A DNA stretch of 64,000 bases. Origin: Gammaproteobacteria bacterium (GTDB lineage: Bacteria; Pseudomonadota; Gammaproteobacteria; Burkholderiales; Nitrosomonadaceae). The notes under the pieces were generated by a model. The model worked only from the letters and a program-made list of their open reading frames with translations, ran no database searches and was not told where the DNA came from. The stretch's first letter is position 1. Every line of letters starts with the position of its first letter. The position numbers and the translations under genes are program-made. Shown here in pieces: positions 1 through 9,263 of the stretch. The stretch covers positions 62,001 to 126,000 of the forward strand of contig JAUIIB010000002.1 in the NCBI GenBank assembly GCA_030431985.1, read 5' to 3'.

Positions 1-117
1 CTGTTTTGCATTTGCATTGAGAATGTCATTGAGTGACCGGATTTGAGGCTGTTGAGTTTCATTACAACCGGTAGTTATGATTGCGCAGCCGATCAGCCAC
101 ATAAAACGGATTGACAT
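1..117 (-). CDS. Lipoprotein, N-terminal part (cut by left edge)
   Basis: Reading the minus strand from an ATG at 117 gives 39 codons that stay open to the window edge. The N-terminus has one positive residue, a short hydrophobic stretch and a lipobox (I-T-T-G-C, Cys at residue 18), followed by a polar Asn/Gln-rich linker. This is the layout of a signal-peptidase II lipoprotein. The start lies 10 bp after the stop of the upstream DUF411 gene, so the two are probably co-transcribed. The rest of the protein is outside the window and I do not recognise the family. Confidence 0.5.
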   Translation of the reverse strand, partial: MSIRFMWLIGCAIITTGCNETQQPQIRSLNDILNANAKQ

Positions 118-127
118 GAGCGGCCAC

Positions 128-664
128 TCAATTCTTTAAACGCATAATAGAAGATGAAGCTTCAGATTGGGTTGCCGTGGCTGCAGCCGGAGCTTTCGTA
201 TGTGGATCATAGCGTTGGTAAATTTCAGCATCCCTGCGCGTGTCACCGGCCGCATTGACTTTTAAAACACTATAGGGATCAACACGGCGCCCTTCCATGC
301 CTGGTGAGCCGTGAGGCATATCGGGCACTGCAAGTCCTAGTGCATCGGGTTTTTCTTTGAGGAAACGAATAATGTCGGGTGCCGGAACATGACCCTCGAT
401 AACATAGCCGTTTACCAATGCAGTGTGACAAGATCCGAGCGACTCAGACATACCGACTTGCTGCCGTATTTTCTGATTACCGACATCTTTGGTTACAACG
501 GTAAAGCCATGATCGCGCATGTGGTCAACCCATTTGGAGCAGCAGCCGCATGTCGGGCTTTTATACACCTCAACAGTCGTCGTGGCGAATGCCGGTAAAG
601 CGAATACTGAAATAATAGCTGTTAGCGTAAAACCGGCCAAAAAATTGTGAATTTGCTCGTTCAT
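128..664 (-). CDS. DUF411 family periplasmic protein (CGCC metal-binding type)
   Basis: A 178-residue DUF411 protein. After a signal peptide ending near A-F-A there is a thioredoxin-like segment with K-S-P-T-C-G-C-C, then G-H-V-P-A and the family's G-L-A-V-P-x-M-P-x-G-S-P-G-M-E signature. Members are often found with copper-resistance genes and are thought to bind metal through the Cys cluster; the exact function is not established. I place the start at 664 because GGAG sits a few bases upstream. An in-frame ATG at 694 would add ten residues but has no good ribosome-binding site. The Ala/Thr-rich C-terminal tail looks disordered. A lipoprotein gene follows 10 bp downstream. Confidence 0.85.
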   Translation of the reverse strand: MNEQIHNFLAGFTLTAIISVFALPAFATTTVEVYKSPTCGCCSKWVDHMRDHGFTVVTKDVGNQKIRQQVGMSESLGSCHTALVNGYVIEGHVPAPDIIRFLKEKPDALGLAVPDMPHGSPGMEGRRVDPYSVLKVNAAGDTRRDAEIYQRYDPHTKAPAAATATQSEASSSIMRLKN

Positions 665-955
665 ATTATCTCCACTTATATTAATTTTATCCACACAGAC
701 AATCGGGACACGCTCAATTGCTTTCAGATCATTTACATACCAAAATAGTTTTTAGTTATGGTCGCAATTCCTGTTTTGTTTTATAGCCATACCATGAATT
801 AGATCGTCAACGTAGTGACGTACTATCCATATATCGCATATGCTTCGAGTAATGCGAATGATATAATCGGTCAGCCTGCTCAATATTAGTAAGTCACAAT
901 GCTAAATTGTTCCTATCATTTTGTCTATTCTACGCGTATACGCTGTTTTTAACTC

Positions 956-1846
956 ATGCTACACAAAAAAAAACGTTATCAAGCCAATAAACTGCATAAA
1001 CGTTTAAGACGTCTGGTAGGTACTGCAATTGCCGATTTCAATATGATTGAGGCCGGAGACATCGTGATGGTGTGTTTATCCGGCGGTAAGGATAGTTATG
1101 TATTATTGGATATCCTCATGCACTTACGTGAGCATGCGCCTTTGCAGTTTGAATTGGTTGCCGTTAATCTAGACCAAAAACAGCCAGGTTTTCCGGAAGA
1201 CGTACTGCCGACATATCTGAGTGAAATTGGGGTTCCGTTTCGCATTGTCGAGCAGGACACCTACAGCATTGTTAAACGTGTATTGGCCGAGGGAAAAACA
1301 ACCTGCAGTTTGTGTTCCCGGTTGCGGCGCGGCATTTTATATCGTGTAGCGAGCGAACTGGGCGCGACAAAAATTGCTTTAGGCCATCATCGCGATGATA
1401 TTCTGGAGACGTTGTTTCTTAATATGTTTTATGGCGGTAAGTTGAAAGCAATGCCGCCTAAATTGGTCAGCGATAACGGTCAACATATGGTTATTCGTCC
1501 ATTGGCATATTGTAAGGAAAAGGATATTGCGGCTTATGCCCAAAATGCCGTTTTTCCGATTATTCCATGCAACTTATGCGGCTCTCAGCCCAATCTGCAG
1601 CGTCAGGTGATTAAGGAAATGCTGCAACAATGGGACAAGCGTTTTCCAGGAAGACTGGAAACCATGTTCAGATCAATACAAAACGTGCAATTATCGCATC
1701 TGGCCGATACTTCTGGTTTTGATTTTAAAGGTTTGAAAACGCAGGAAGCTCCATTTATCAATGGCGATAAAGCTTTTGACGAGGAAGTATTCGATCGGCC
1801 ATTTGAGGACATAATGGCTTCGTTTGCTGAAAATAATGTTAACTGA
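956..1846 (+). CDS. ttcA: tRNA 2-thiocytidine(32) synthetase TtcA
   Basis: TtcA thiolates cytidine 32 of certain tRNAs using ATP and an iron-sulfur cluster in the cytoplasm. The 296-residue product has the PP-loop S-G-G-K-D-S near residue 43, the C-S-L-C pair near residue 120 and a third cluster Cys in the I-P-C-N-L-C-G-S motif, all diagnostic of TtcA. Length is normal for the family. It stands alone on the plus strand. There is no clear Shine-Dalgarno before the ATG at 956, but the protein aligns from its first residues with the usual basic N-terminus. Confidence 0.95.
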   Translation: MLHKKKRYQANKLHKRLRRLVGTAIADFNMIEAGDIVMVCLSGGKDSYVLLDILMHLREHAPLQFELVAVNLDQKQPGFPEDVLPTYLSEIGVPFRIVEQDTYSIVKRVLAEGKTTCSLCSRLRRGILYRVASELGATKIALGHHRDDILETLFLNMFYGGKLKAMPPKLVSDNGQHMVIRPLAYCKEKDIAAYAQNAVFPIIPCNLCGSQPNLQRQVIKEMLQQWDKRFPGRLETMFRSIQNVQLSHLADTSGFDFKGLKTQEAPFINGDKAFDEEVFDRPFEDIMASFAENNVN

Positions 1847-1950
1847 AATCATGTGATTGTTTCGTTCTACTTTATAGAATGAGCGTATGATATTAACGAC
1901 TTCTAGTTAAAGAAAGACCTATCTTGTAAGTTAAGGCTAAACATGAAACT

Positions 1951-3102
1951 ATGAAGATTACTCACTTAGAACTCGTTGAACAAGATGGAAAAACGGAGCT
2001 CTCGGCGCAACTGGACGATTTTCATTTGTGGTTTCGGTTTCCGCGAGAAATTCAGGTCGCTAATAGTATAGAACCTTTTCTCGCTTGCGGTTTTTTGGCC
2101 GCCATCGCTTATGACCGCGAAATTGCCATCTCATCCGAGTACCCGATTTCGTCAACACTGTACGAAAACCTAGAACAGCTACAAATTATTTACCATAGCT
2201 GGAACTATGACCTGAATATCATTCCCGTAAATTGTAGCGTTGTGCCTCCTGAAACACCGGTACCCGGTGTCGCTTCGCTCTATTCAGCGGGTGTGGACAG
2301 TATGTATACTTTACTGCGGCATCAACAGTCGATTACGCATATGATTCGCTTGTTCGGTTTCGATTTTATCGAGTCGTCAGGAGATGTAGGGCGTGTCATT
2401 GCACATGACCAACATTTTGCCGATATGATGGGTAAGCAATACATCCCAGTCGAATCAAATTTTCGTATTTATGCCGATAGCCGAAAATTGAGTTTTCCTG
2501 CTGTGTATGCCTTTGGATTATATGCAGTTACTTTAGCTTTAGGTTTTGAGCGTAGCTATTTTCCATCCAGTCATGCCTCGGGAGAACTGTTTCCAGAGAG
2601 CTCTCATCCTCTGACGGATCCACTTTGGAGTAACGGAAAAACACGGATTGTTCACGATGTCGGACTGCGCAGGAGTGAAAAGATGCAGGAAATTGTCAAA
2701 CATCCTGCAGCATTGGCAAATTTGCATGTCTGTTGGCGTTACCCGATAGAGAACTGCGGTCGTTGTTCGAAGTGCTTACGAACGTTAGTAACGTTGCGCC
2801 TGTTGAACGAACGCAGCAATATTTTTCCTGAATTGTCATTGGAAGCATTGCAGAAGTTGCGTATCAGGGACGAAAGTGGACTGACCTTTGTCGCAGATAA
2901 TTTAATATTAGCAGAGGAAAAGCAGGATTGGGAGCTCTATCGTATTTTGAAGAAAATCATCTGTCGCTATCAATTAGACGAAATGAAGCCTAAATTGGAC
3001 GAAATCTTTTTGGGCGGCCGATTACGTCGTTTACATCGCAAGCTACGAAAGCCCGACTGGCTTGATTACGTTTCTCTTGTGCCGAAAGAGCGTAAATATT
3101 GA
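1951..3102 (+). CDS. Stand-alone QueC-like PP-loop ATPase, function unknown
   Basis: A 383-residue protein with a PP-loop variant S-A-G-V-D-S at residues 112-117 and a C-terminal four-cysteine site (C261, C269, C272, C275, spacing C-x8-C-x2-C-x2-C). The site matches the zinc site of QueC, the 7-cyano-7-deazaguanine synthase. The F-P-S-S-H...S-H-P-L-T-D-P-L-W segment is typical of a widespread uncharacterised family of single-gene PP-loop proteins. It has an extra ~100-residue N-terminal domain not found in QueC. No queD, queE or folE is nearby and no Qat or CBASS partner genes are present, so neither queuosine synthesis nor phage defence can be inferred from context. The adenylating chemistry is likely; the substrate is unknown. 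Confidence 0.7.
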   Translation: MKITHLELVEQDGKTELSAQLDDFHLWFRFPREIQVANSIEPFLACGFLAAIAYDREIAISSEYPISSTLYENLEQLQIIYHSWNYDLNIIPVNCSVVPPETPVPGVASLYSAGVDSMYTLLRHQQSITHMIRLFGFDFIESSGDVGRVIAHDQHFADMMGKQYIPVESNFRIYADSRKLSFPAVYAFGLYAVTLALGFERSYFPSSHASGELFPESSHPLTDPLWSNGKTRIVHDVGLRRSEKMQEIVKHPAALANLHVCWRYPIENCGRCSKCLRTLVTLRLLNERSNIFPELSLEALQKLRIRDESGLTFVADNLILAEEKQDWELYRILKKIICRYQLDEMKPKLDEIFLGGRLRRLHRKLRKPDWLDYVSLVPKERKY

Positions 3103-3137
3103 GTTTTTTCGATCGTTCAGCTTGCGGTAACCTTGCA

Positions 3138-3515
3138 TCAACCAAAACGATGTTTAGGTGGCACCCATATAAATGTGACCACAACGAGACTTGCGAAAGC
3201 AATATAAATAAGCGTGAATACGTATTCTGGAAAACGATAAAATAAAATTTTATGGACCCAGTACTGGATAAAACTGCTGTTCGTTTCTACCTGACGCAAG
3301 GTGTTTTCCAAAGTGGTGAGCGGGCAAACTATACCAAGTAAAGACTCTGCGACAACAAAGAGAATTGCTGCCAGATGCAGGTAACGGAACCAGGGATTTC
3401 TGACAAAGGATTGCTTGAGATAAGCACCGACCCAAATAACCGGTAGGCTGCCTACAATGAACAATACAAAGAGCAGATGTGCAATTAAAACGATATCTGC
3501 TGCCAGTTGTAACAT
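3138..3515 (-). CDS. DUF2784 family membrane protein
   Basis: A 125-residue inner-membrane protein with about four hydrophobic segments. The N-terminal helix pattern (A-D-I-V-L-I-A-H-L-L-F-V) and the downstream C-P-L-T-T-L-E-N motif are characteristic of DUF2784. Function is unknown. It lies 12 bp downstream of the TlpA-like gene and is probably the last gene of a cutA-dsbD-tlpA run on the minus strand. It converges with the PP-loop gene on the other strand. Confidence 0.85.
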   Translation of the reverse strand: MLQLAADIVLIAHLLFVLFIVGSLPVIWVGAYLKQSFVRNPWFRYLHLAAILFVVAESLLGIVCPLTTLENTLRQVETNSSFIQYWVHKILFYRFPEYVFTLIYIAFASLVVVTFIWVPPKHRFG

Positions 3516-3527
3516 ATTTAATGAATT

Positions 3528-4121
3528 TTAAAGATTAAGACGTTGCGTTTGCTGGGTTGCAGTTTGTTCAGATTGCAATAAGGGTAAAATTGATTTCTCC
3601 AGTGTTTTTTTATGTACACGGCCTAAAAAAGTATCAGTAATATTACCCTGCTTGTCAAAAACAACCGTATAAGGCAAGACAGACATTTGATTACCCGCTG
3701 CTTCAGCAAAAGACATTGCTTTGAGGCCGCCGATTAATACGGGGTAATTAATGCCAAATTCCTTACTGTAGGGAATAACTTTCTCTTCCTGATCAATTGC
3801 TATACCGACAATCATTAAGCCCTGATCCCTGTATTGCTGTTGCAATGCAATAAATTCAGGTATTTCTTCGCGGCAGGGTGTACACCATGTCGCCCAGAAG
3901 TTGGCTACAATAACATTGCCTTTCCACTGCGAAACCGCCTGAGAAACGCCCTGAAGATCGGGTAAGTTTGCAGCTAAAATAGCTTCGGCACCTTGCTTGC
4001 TTATGTTTTCTGGCAACGGTTGTTGAGGGCCGTCCATAAAATGTGCACGCAACCAGACTCCTGCTGACAAGGCAACGATGGCCGCAGCACAAAATAGGAT
4101 AATTTGACTCAGTTTTGGCAT
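3528..4121 (-). CDS. TlpA/ResA-like periplasmic thioredoxin
   Basis: A 197-residue membrane-anchored thiol-disulfide reductase of the TlpA/ResA/CcmG class. One N-terminal transmembrane segment (about residues 7-25) is followed by a thioredoxin fold with the active site W-C-T-P-C preceded by N-F-W-A-T. The cis-Pro region reads V-L-P-Y-T-V-V-F-D. AAGGA lies about 8 bases before the ATG. It sits 80 bp downstream of dsbD, which would keep it reduced. Likely work is reduction of periplasmic Cys pairs, for example in apocytochromes or copper proteins; the client cannot be told from the sequence. Confidence 0.85.
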   Translation of the reverse strand: MPKLSQIILFCAAAIVALSAGVWLRAHFMDGPQQPLPENISKQGAEAILAANLPDLQGVSQAVSQWKGNVIVANFWATWCTPCREEIPEFIALQQQYRDQGLMIVGIAIDQEEKVIPYSKEFGINYPVLIGGLKAMSFAEAAGNQMSVLPYTVVFDKQGNITDTFLGRVHKKTLEKSILPLLQSEQTATQQTQRLNL

Positions 4122-4200
4122 TGATACATTCCTTGAAATATTTGAGCGGCGATTAAACCGGTTTTTTTATGAAGATTTTAGATATTATTAAGACGGTTGA

Positions 4201-6162
4201 CTAAATCAGTACGGCGTTCAGTACGGTTAAAAAGTCGGTTTTATTGAGAAACCCGATAATACGGATATCTGGGACTTCGTTGCCATGACGATCAATAAAT
4301 AAAATGCCTGGAGGACCGAAAAGGTTAAAGCGTTTTAATAACGCCGCATCATCTTCAGTACCATGGGTAACGTCAACTTGCAGTAATACTACGTTCTGTA
4401 GTTTAGCTTTTACCTGATTGTCTGATAAAGTGAAGCGCTCCATTTCTTTACAGGAGACACACCAGTCAGCATAAAAATCGACCATCACATATTGATTATT
4501 GGCATTAGCCAGACGAATATGTTCATCCAGTTCTGCGACGGTACTCACACGTTGGAAAGGAATATGCCCGTTTGGAGCGATATTCGATATCTGCTGGTCT
4601 GTGCGGATGGTTGCGTTGTTAATACTGAATTGAGATAACGGTTGCAATACATCACGGTTTCCTGACAATACGCCGATTAATAAAGCAACGCCAATTAGCA
4701 GTGCAATAACACCGATACCTTTGAGAAATTTTCTTAATCCGGAAGCACGAGGCGGCAGAGGATCGATGGCATGTAAATAAATCGCGGAAATAATCAGCAA
4801 TATGGCCCAAAGCAGCATATGCACCACTTCGTTAATAACCGGAGAAATCAACCAAATCGCCACGGCAAGTAGCAGCACACCAAAAAACCGCTTGATTGAT
4901 TCCATCCACGATCCCGTTTTCGGAAGTAGCGTGCCTGCAGAAGTTCCCAGTAATAATAACGGTACGCCCATGCCAAGTGCCATTACGAAAAGCGCTGAGC
5001 CTCCCAGAACGATATCCCGAGTTTGACTGATATATAACAATGCACCGGCCAGCGGTGCTGCAACACAAGGGCCTACAATCAAAGCCGACAATGCACCCAT
5101 TCCGAAAACACTGGTTAAATATCCACCCTTCAATTGACTGGCTTCTTCAGACAACTTACTTTGTAAACCGCCGGGTAGTTGCAGTTCATAAAAACCAAAC
5201 ATGGAGAACGACAGCAAAACAAAAACGAGGGCGAAAGAACCCAGTACCCAGGCATTCTGCAGTGCCGCCGATAACATGCTGCCGGATAGGCCGGCAATTA
5301 TGCCAGCAGCGGCATAAGTAATTGCCATACCTAATACATAGGCCAACGCCAGAGTAAAGCCGCTGCGCTTAGTTAAATGCTTCCCCTTTTGAGCGATGAT
5401 GCTCGATAAAATTGGAAACATGGGAAAAACGCACGGTGTGAAGGCAAGTAATAAGCCAATGCCAAAGAACCCACTTAATATCAGCCAGTAGTTGCCAGTT
5501 TCAAACATACGGTCAATTTTGTAAGCTTCTGTTTCAACAACCGGTAATCGGGAGGATGGTTGCTCTGGTAATTGAAACAGTTTTTCGGCAGAGTCCTGGG
5601 GTGCGGCATTTGCCGGTGCAGAAATGGTACCAGCAATGGTATCAACCATTTTCATGGCGGGTAACATTAAATCAAGGTCTTTATTTATCGGTGCGTAACA
5701 CACGCCAATTGGTTCATTACAGCCTTGATAAGCTGCGTTGAACGAGAACATTTGTTCGGTAGACGCTGCATCACGCTCTAAAGAAACAATTGCCTGAATG
5801 GGTTCATAAAAGACTTCAACATGACCAAAAGTTAGGTCCTCTTTCATTTGGCCAGAAGGAAGTACAACTTTTTCAATCAGGATATCGGGCGATTGAGATT
5901 CAAAGACTATTTTATCCCGGTAAAGATAATAATCTTTAGCCGGGGTTAGTGTGGCAATTAACGTTTTGGCATCGCGTATTTCCAGCGACACTTTGAACGC
6001 CTCATCCGGTGGTAATAGCTCTTGTTGATTGTTTTGTCCCAGATTGATTCCCAGTGACTGTAGCTTTGAGAATAAACTTGAGGTGCTACTTTCCTGTGCG
6101 CTAGCGTAGGAACACGTCAGGAAGAACAGTAAAAAAAAGATTGAGAGTAAATATCTATGCAC
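4201..6162 (-). CDS. dsbD: Thiol:disulfide interchange protein DsbD
   Basis: DsbD carries electrons from cytoplasmic thioredoxin across the inner membrane to periplasmic thiol proteins. The 653-residue product shows all three parts. A signal peptide and N-terminal immunoglobulin-like domain carry the Cys pair C148/C155. The eight-helix core carries C244 (F-T-P-C-V-F-P-M) and C366 (V-G-P-C-V-A-A-P). The C-terminal thioredoxin domain has W-C-V-S-C at 568-571. The start codon is GTG, 12 bp after the cutA stop. The cutA-dsbD-tlpA-DUF2784 order suggests one transcript; cutA-dsbD adjacency is common in Betaproteobacteria. Confidence 0.95.
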   Translation of the reverse strand: MHRYLLSIFFLLFFLTCSYASAQESSTSSLFSKLQSLGINLGQNNQQELLPPDEAFKVSLEIRDAKTLIATLTPAKDYYLYRDKIVFESQSPDILIEKVVLPSGQMKEDLTFGHVEVFYEPIQAIVSLERDAASTEQMFSFNAAYQGCNEPIGVCYAPINKDLDLMLPAMKMVDTIAGTISAPANAAPQDSAEKLFQLPEQPSSRLPVVETEAYKIDRMFETGNYWLILSGFFGIGLLLAFTPCVFPMFPILSSIIAQKGKHLTKRSGFTLALAYVLGMAITYAAAGIIAGLSGSMLSAALQNAWVLGSFALVFVLLSFSMFGFYELQLPGGLQSKLSEEASQLKGGYLTSVFGMGALSALIVGPCVAAPLAGALLYISQTRDIVLGGSALFVMALGMGVPLLLLGTSAGTLLPKTGSWMESIKRFFGVLLLAVAIWLISPVINEVVHMLLWAILLIISAIYLHAIDPLPPRASGLRKFLKGIGVIALLIGVALLIGVLSGNRDVLQPLSQFSINNATIRTDQQISNIAPNGHIPFQRVSTVAELDEHIRLANANNQYVMVDFYADWCVSCKEMERFTLSDNQVKAKLQNVVLLQVDVTHGTEDDAALLKRFNLFGPPGILFIDRHGNEVPDIRIIGFLNKTDFLTVLNAVLI

Positions 6163-6174
6163 GATGAGTATCTT

Positions 6175-6492
6175 TTAGGTTGTTGCTTTAAAAATCCACT
6201 GTAAATAAGTATCCGAGCCACCGATTATAGGGACAGTGATGACTTCAGGTAGTTCATAAGGATGTATGCTATTGATGAGTGCTTCTACTTGCTGAAAATG
6301 CTTAGAATGAGTTTTAATGAAAACGGGAATTTCTGAATCGGTTTCAACGTTGTCCTGCCAACGGTAGATGGAAGTGCATGGCCCAAAAATATTAATACAA
6401 GCAGCCAGTTGTTTTTCGACTAGCGATTCGGCCAGTGTCTGTGCCTTGTTGTATTCGGGGAAGTGAGTTATTACGAGTATAGCTTCTGTCAT
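6175..6492 (-). CDS. cutA: Divalent-cation tolerance protein CutA
   Basis: A 105-residue CutA1-family protein, a small trimeric ferredoxin-like fold. The segment K-Q-L-A-A-C-I-N-I-F-G-P and the following S-I-Y-R-W-Q are family signatures, and the length is typical. Its link to copper tolerance is genetic and its biochemistry is still debated. It is the first gene of the cutA-dsbD-tlpA group; its stop is 12 bp from the GTG of dsbD. Confidence 0.95.
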   Translation of the reverse strand: MTEAILVITHFPEYNKAQTLAESLVEKQLAACINIFGPCTSIYRWQDNVETDSEIPVFIKTHSKHFQQVEALINSIHPYELPEVITVPIIGGSDTYLQWIFKATT

Positions 6493-6794
6493 AATCGATA
6501 TTATAAAATGCCTACTTGATTTTCTAAAAAGAGTTATGTGTTAAAGATCGAATTTGCCGGTTTGGTGTAGAATTGCAACATTGGGTTTTAAAAAGATAAT
6601 TCATACTCAAAGATTTTATGCCACAATAGTCACAATAAAAAATTTGCTTAATATTAGAGGAAGGAAGGTCGAAAAACAGTCCTGCTTTCTGAAAATCAAT
6701 ATGTATTATTTGAATTTTAAGATGTAACGGAAAAAATTCAAAATTAGTTTGCTTTCGACGACTACTCTGCAATTAACCTGTCACTAGGATAATT
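6493..6794. other. Intergenic region between cutA and the GGDEF-EAL gene
   Basis: About 300 bp between divergent genes. I see no convincing gene; an 82-codon minus-strand frame here has no family resemblance and no ribosome-binding site. A perfect 10-bp inverted repeat (TTTGAATTTT at 6709-6718 and AAAATTCAAA at 6733-6742, 14-base loop) lies about 50 bp before the ATG of the downstream gene and would sit in its 5' leader. TAGGA lies a few bases before that ATG. Confidence 0.4.
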
Positions 6795-9146
6795 ATGGGT
6801 AATGGTAAGACCAAATCTCAGTTGCTTGAGGAGGTTCAACAGTTACGCTCTGAGCTGGCTGCAGTTAAATTGATAACCGAGAGGCGGACAAAAGAACTAT
6901 CCATCAATGCTGAACGGTTCTCTTTAGCGATACAAGGTGCTAATGACGGGCTCTGGGACTGGAATCTCGAAACCGGTGAAGTGTATTACTCACCGAGGTG
7001 GAAGAGTATGCTGGGTTATAAAGAGCATGAGCTTGATCATGTTCTAGGCACATGGGAAGATTTGGTTCACGCCGATGATAAAGATGCAGTTTTGGCAAAA
7101 GTGCAAGACTATCTAGCCGGGCGCACAGACTCATTTGAAGTCGAAATGCGTATGCACCATAAAATTGGGCATGAGGTATTTGTACTCTCTCGCGGGTTTT
7201 GCGTTAATCGCGAGTCCGATGGTAAACCGATTCGGCTTGTTGGTACGCATGTCGACATTACGGAGCGCAAAAAAGCCGAAGCGCTTAATGAGAAACACGC
7301 CGAGATTCTAAAGATGATTGCCAGGGGATACCCTGCTGCAGATATCTATGATGCGATTGCCTTGATGTATGAATCCCGTCATCCGGGCATGCGCTGCTCA
7401 ATGCTTGAGCTGGAAAATAACAAGCTTTTGCATGGCGGCGCGCCAAGCTTGCCTAAGGCATACTGCGATGCAGTGCATGGTTTGGAAAACGGGCCCAATG
7501 TGGGTTCATGCGGCACATCTACTTTTACCGGGAAACGTGTACTGGTAGAAAATATTGAAACAGATCCCAAGTGGGAAAAAATCAAACACCATGCGTTGCC
7601 GCATGGTATGCGTTGTTGTTGGTCGGAACCCATTATCAATTCACAGGGAAAAGTTTTGGGTGCATTCGGGATGTATTATGATTATCCGGCGCTGCCTAAC
7701 GAAGAAGAATTAAATGATTTGATTTCGGCGGCCAGACTTGCGGGAATCGTCATGGAGCGAGATCAGACACAGAAGCGCATTCAAATGCTGGCTTATACCG
7801 ATGAGCTTACCGGGCTTGCCAGTCGTGCTGCTTTAATTCAGCATCTTGAAGAAATAACCAAAGCAGCAGTCCGGCACAACCGTCGTTTTGGACTATTATA
7901 TGTTGATTTGGACGATTTCAAAGGTGTTAATGACAGCCTGGGCCACGAAGCGGGTGATTTGTTACTTAAAACCATTGCAGACCGCTTAGTAAATATTTGT
8001 CGTGAAATTGATTTTGTAGCACGTTTAGGTGGCGATGAGTTTTGTATTCTTCTTGAAGCGGCGGAGGACGATTATGCAGCCAATGTTGCAAAACGATGTC
8101 TTGATGCAATATCACAGCCCATTGAAATTTATTCCAGAAAACTGACGCCTTCTTGCAGTATCGGGATTGCTTACTATCCCGAAGATGGCGAAGATTTGTC
8201 AGCATTGCTGAAAGCCGGTGATGCTTCATTATATACCGCAAAGGAAAATGGAAAAAATCAATATGCGTTTTATAGAGCAGAGTTGATTCATAAAGCGGAA
8301 TATCGTTTTCAAGTCGAGCAAAGTCTGAGAGTAGCCATTGAGCGAGAGCAGTTATCACTGGTTTTTCAGCCTCAAATAAATATCAATACGGGTGCCGTCT
8401 GCGGCATAGAAGTGTTGTCGCGATGGCACCATCCGCAACTCGGCCAGATTCCACCCATTGATTTTATTGCAACAGCTGAAAGGATTGGCATGATACAGCC
8501 GTTGACCGAGTGGGTACTGAGAACCGCATGTAAACAGTTAGCCGGCTGGAGAAAAACAAGTGTTGAGGTGCTGCGTATTGCGGTCAATATTTCTCCAAAA
8601 CTTTTTCTTGATGAGGCATTTGTTTCCTTAATTGGACAGATTATCGATGAAACTGAAATCGTACCGTCCGAATTGGAGTTGGAAGTAACAGAAGGCATTG
8701 TGCAAACCGACCCACGGAATCTATCGATTTTTATGGCATTGAAGGAACTCGGTGTTTTGCTGGCAATCGATGATTTTGGAACAGGATATTCATCCTTCGC
8801 TTCACTAAAACATCTTAAAGTGGATTATCTTAAAATCGACAAATATTTTATTGATGATATGCTTGTCGATGAGAAAAGTATGATGCTGGTCAGTTCCATG
8901 ATTGAAATGGGGCACAAACTGGGATATGGTATTATTGCAGAAGGTGTTGAAACGTTGGAACAACTCACCATTTTAAGAAAACTGGGCTGTGAAACTGTTC
9001 AAGGATACTTGTATAGTAGACCTATCAGTGCCGAAGCGTTATCAAAATTGCTGGACAGCGAGGCTGGCATCGGCATTGCTCCCAAAGCTGAAAAAAGAGT
9101 GAAGTCAGGTTCAACAGATGCAAAAAAAACGTTGCATCGACGCTAA
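6795..9146 (+). CDS. PAS-GAF-GGDEF-EAL cyclic-di-GMP signalling protein
   Basis: A 783-residue cytoplasmic protein with no membrane segment. Order: short N-terminal coiled coil (1-35), PAS with PAC (about 38-160, ending D-I-T-E-R-K-K), GAF (about 165-320), GGDEF (about 330-490), EAL (about 505-755). The diguanylate-cyclase signature G-G-D-E-F is intact at 412-416, with an RxxD inhibitory site (R-E-I-D, 403-406) exactly five residues before it. The phosphodiesterase domain reads E-V-L-S-R-W instead of E-A-L-x-R-W but keeps D-D-F-G-T-G-Y-S-S and the later A-E-G-V-E motif, so it may still hydrolyse c-di-GMP. Both activities are therefore possible. The PAS and GAF ligands are unknown. Monocistronic by spacing. 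Confidence 0.92.
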   Translation: MGNGKTKSQLLEEVQQLRSELAAVKLITERRTKELSINAERFSLAIQGANDGLWDWNLETGEVYYSPRWKSMLGYKEHELDHVLGTWEDLVHADDKDAVLAKVQDYLAGRTDSFEVEMRMHHKIGHEVFVLSRGFCVNRESDGKPIRLVGTHVDITERKKAEALNEKHAEILKMIARGYPAADIYDAIALMYESRHPGMRCSMLELENNKLLHGGAPSLPKAYCDAVHGLENGPNVGSCGTSTFTGKRVLVENIETDPKWEKIKHHALPHGMRCCWSEPIINSQGKVLGAFGMYYDYPALPNEEELNDLISAARLAGIVMERDQTQKRIQMLAYTDELTGLASRAALIQHLEEITKAAVRHNRRFGLLYVDLDDFKGVNDSLGHEAGDLLLKTIADRLVNICREIDFVARLGGDEFCILLEAAEDDYAANVAKRCLDAISQPIEIYSRKLTPSCSIGIAYYPEDGEDLSALLKAGDASLYTAKENGKNQYAFYRAELIHKAEYRFQVEQSLRVAIEREQLSLVFQPQININTGAVCGIEVLSRWHHPQLGQIPPIDFIATAERIGMIQPLTEWVLRTACKQLAGWRKTSVEVLRIAVNISPKLFLDEAFVSLIGQIIDETEIVPSELELEVTEGIVQTDPRNLSIFMALKELGVLLAIDDFGTGYSSFASLKHLKVDYLKIDKYFIDDMLVDEKSMMLVSSMIEMGHKLGYGIIAEGVETLEQLTILRKLGCETVQGYLYSRPISAEALSKLLDSEAGIGIAPKAEKRVKSGSTDAKKTLHRR

Positions 9147-9263
9147 ATTTTACTTCCTATACGCTTCACTCAGACATGCCGGGAACGTCAAGCAATGTTG
9201 GGTGCAGACACGCTTCAAACATTATTCAATACAAAATCAATTGATTAACGACCTATCAATTTG

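Noticed and set aside
1951-3102. QatC or CBASS anti-phage component
   Set aside because: None of the partner genes (qatA, qatB, qatD, cyclase, effector) are present; only the PP-loop and Cys site are shared.
6524-6772. 82-codon minus-strand frame between cutA and the GGDEF-EAL gene
   Set aside because: No ribosome-binding site, no motif, unusual composition, and it overlaps the leader of the next gene.
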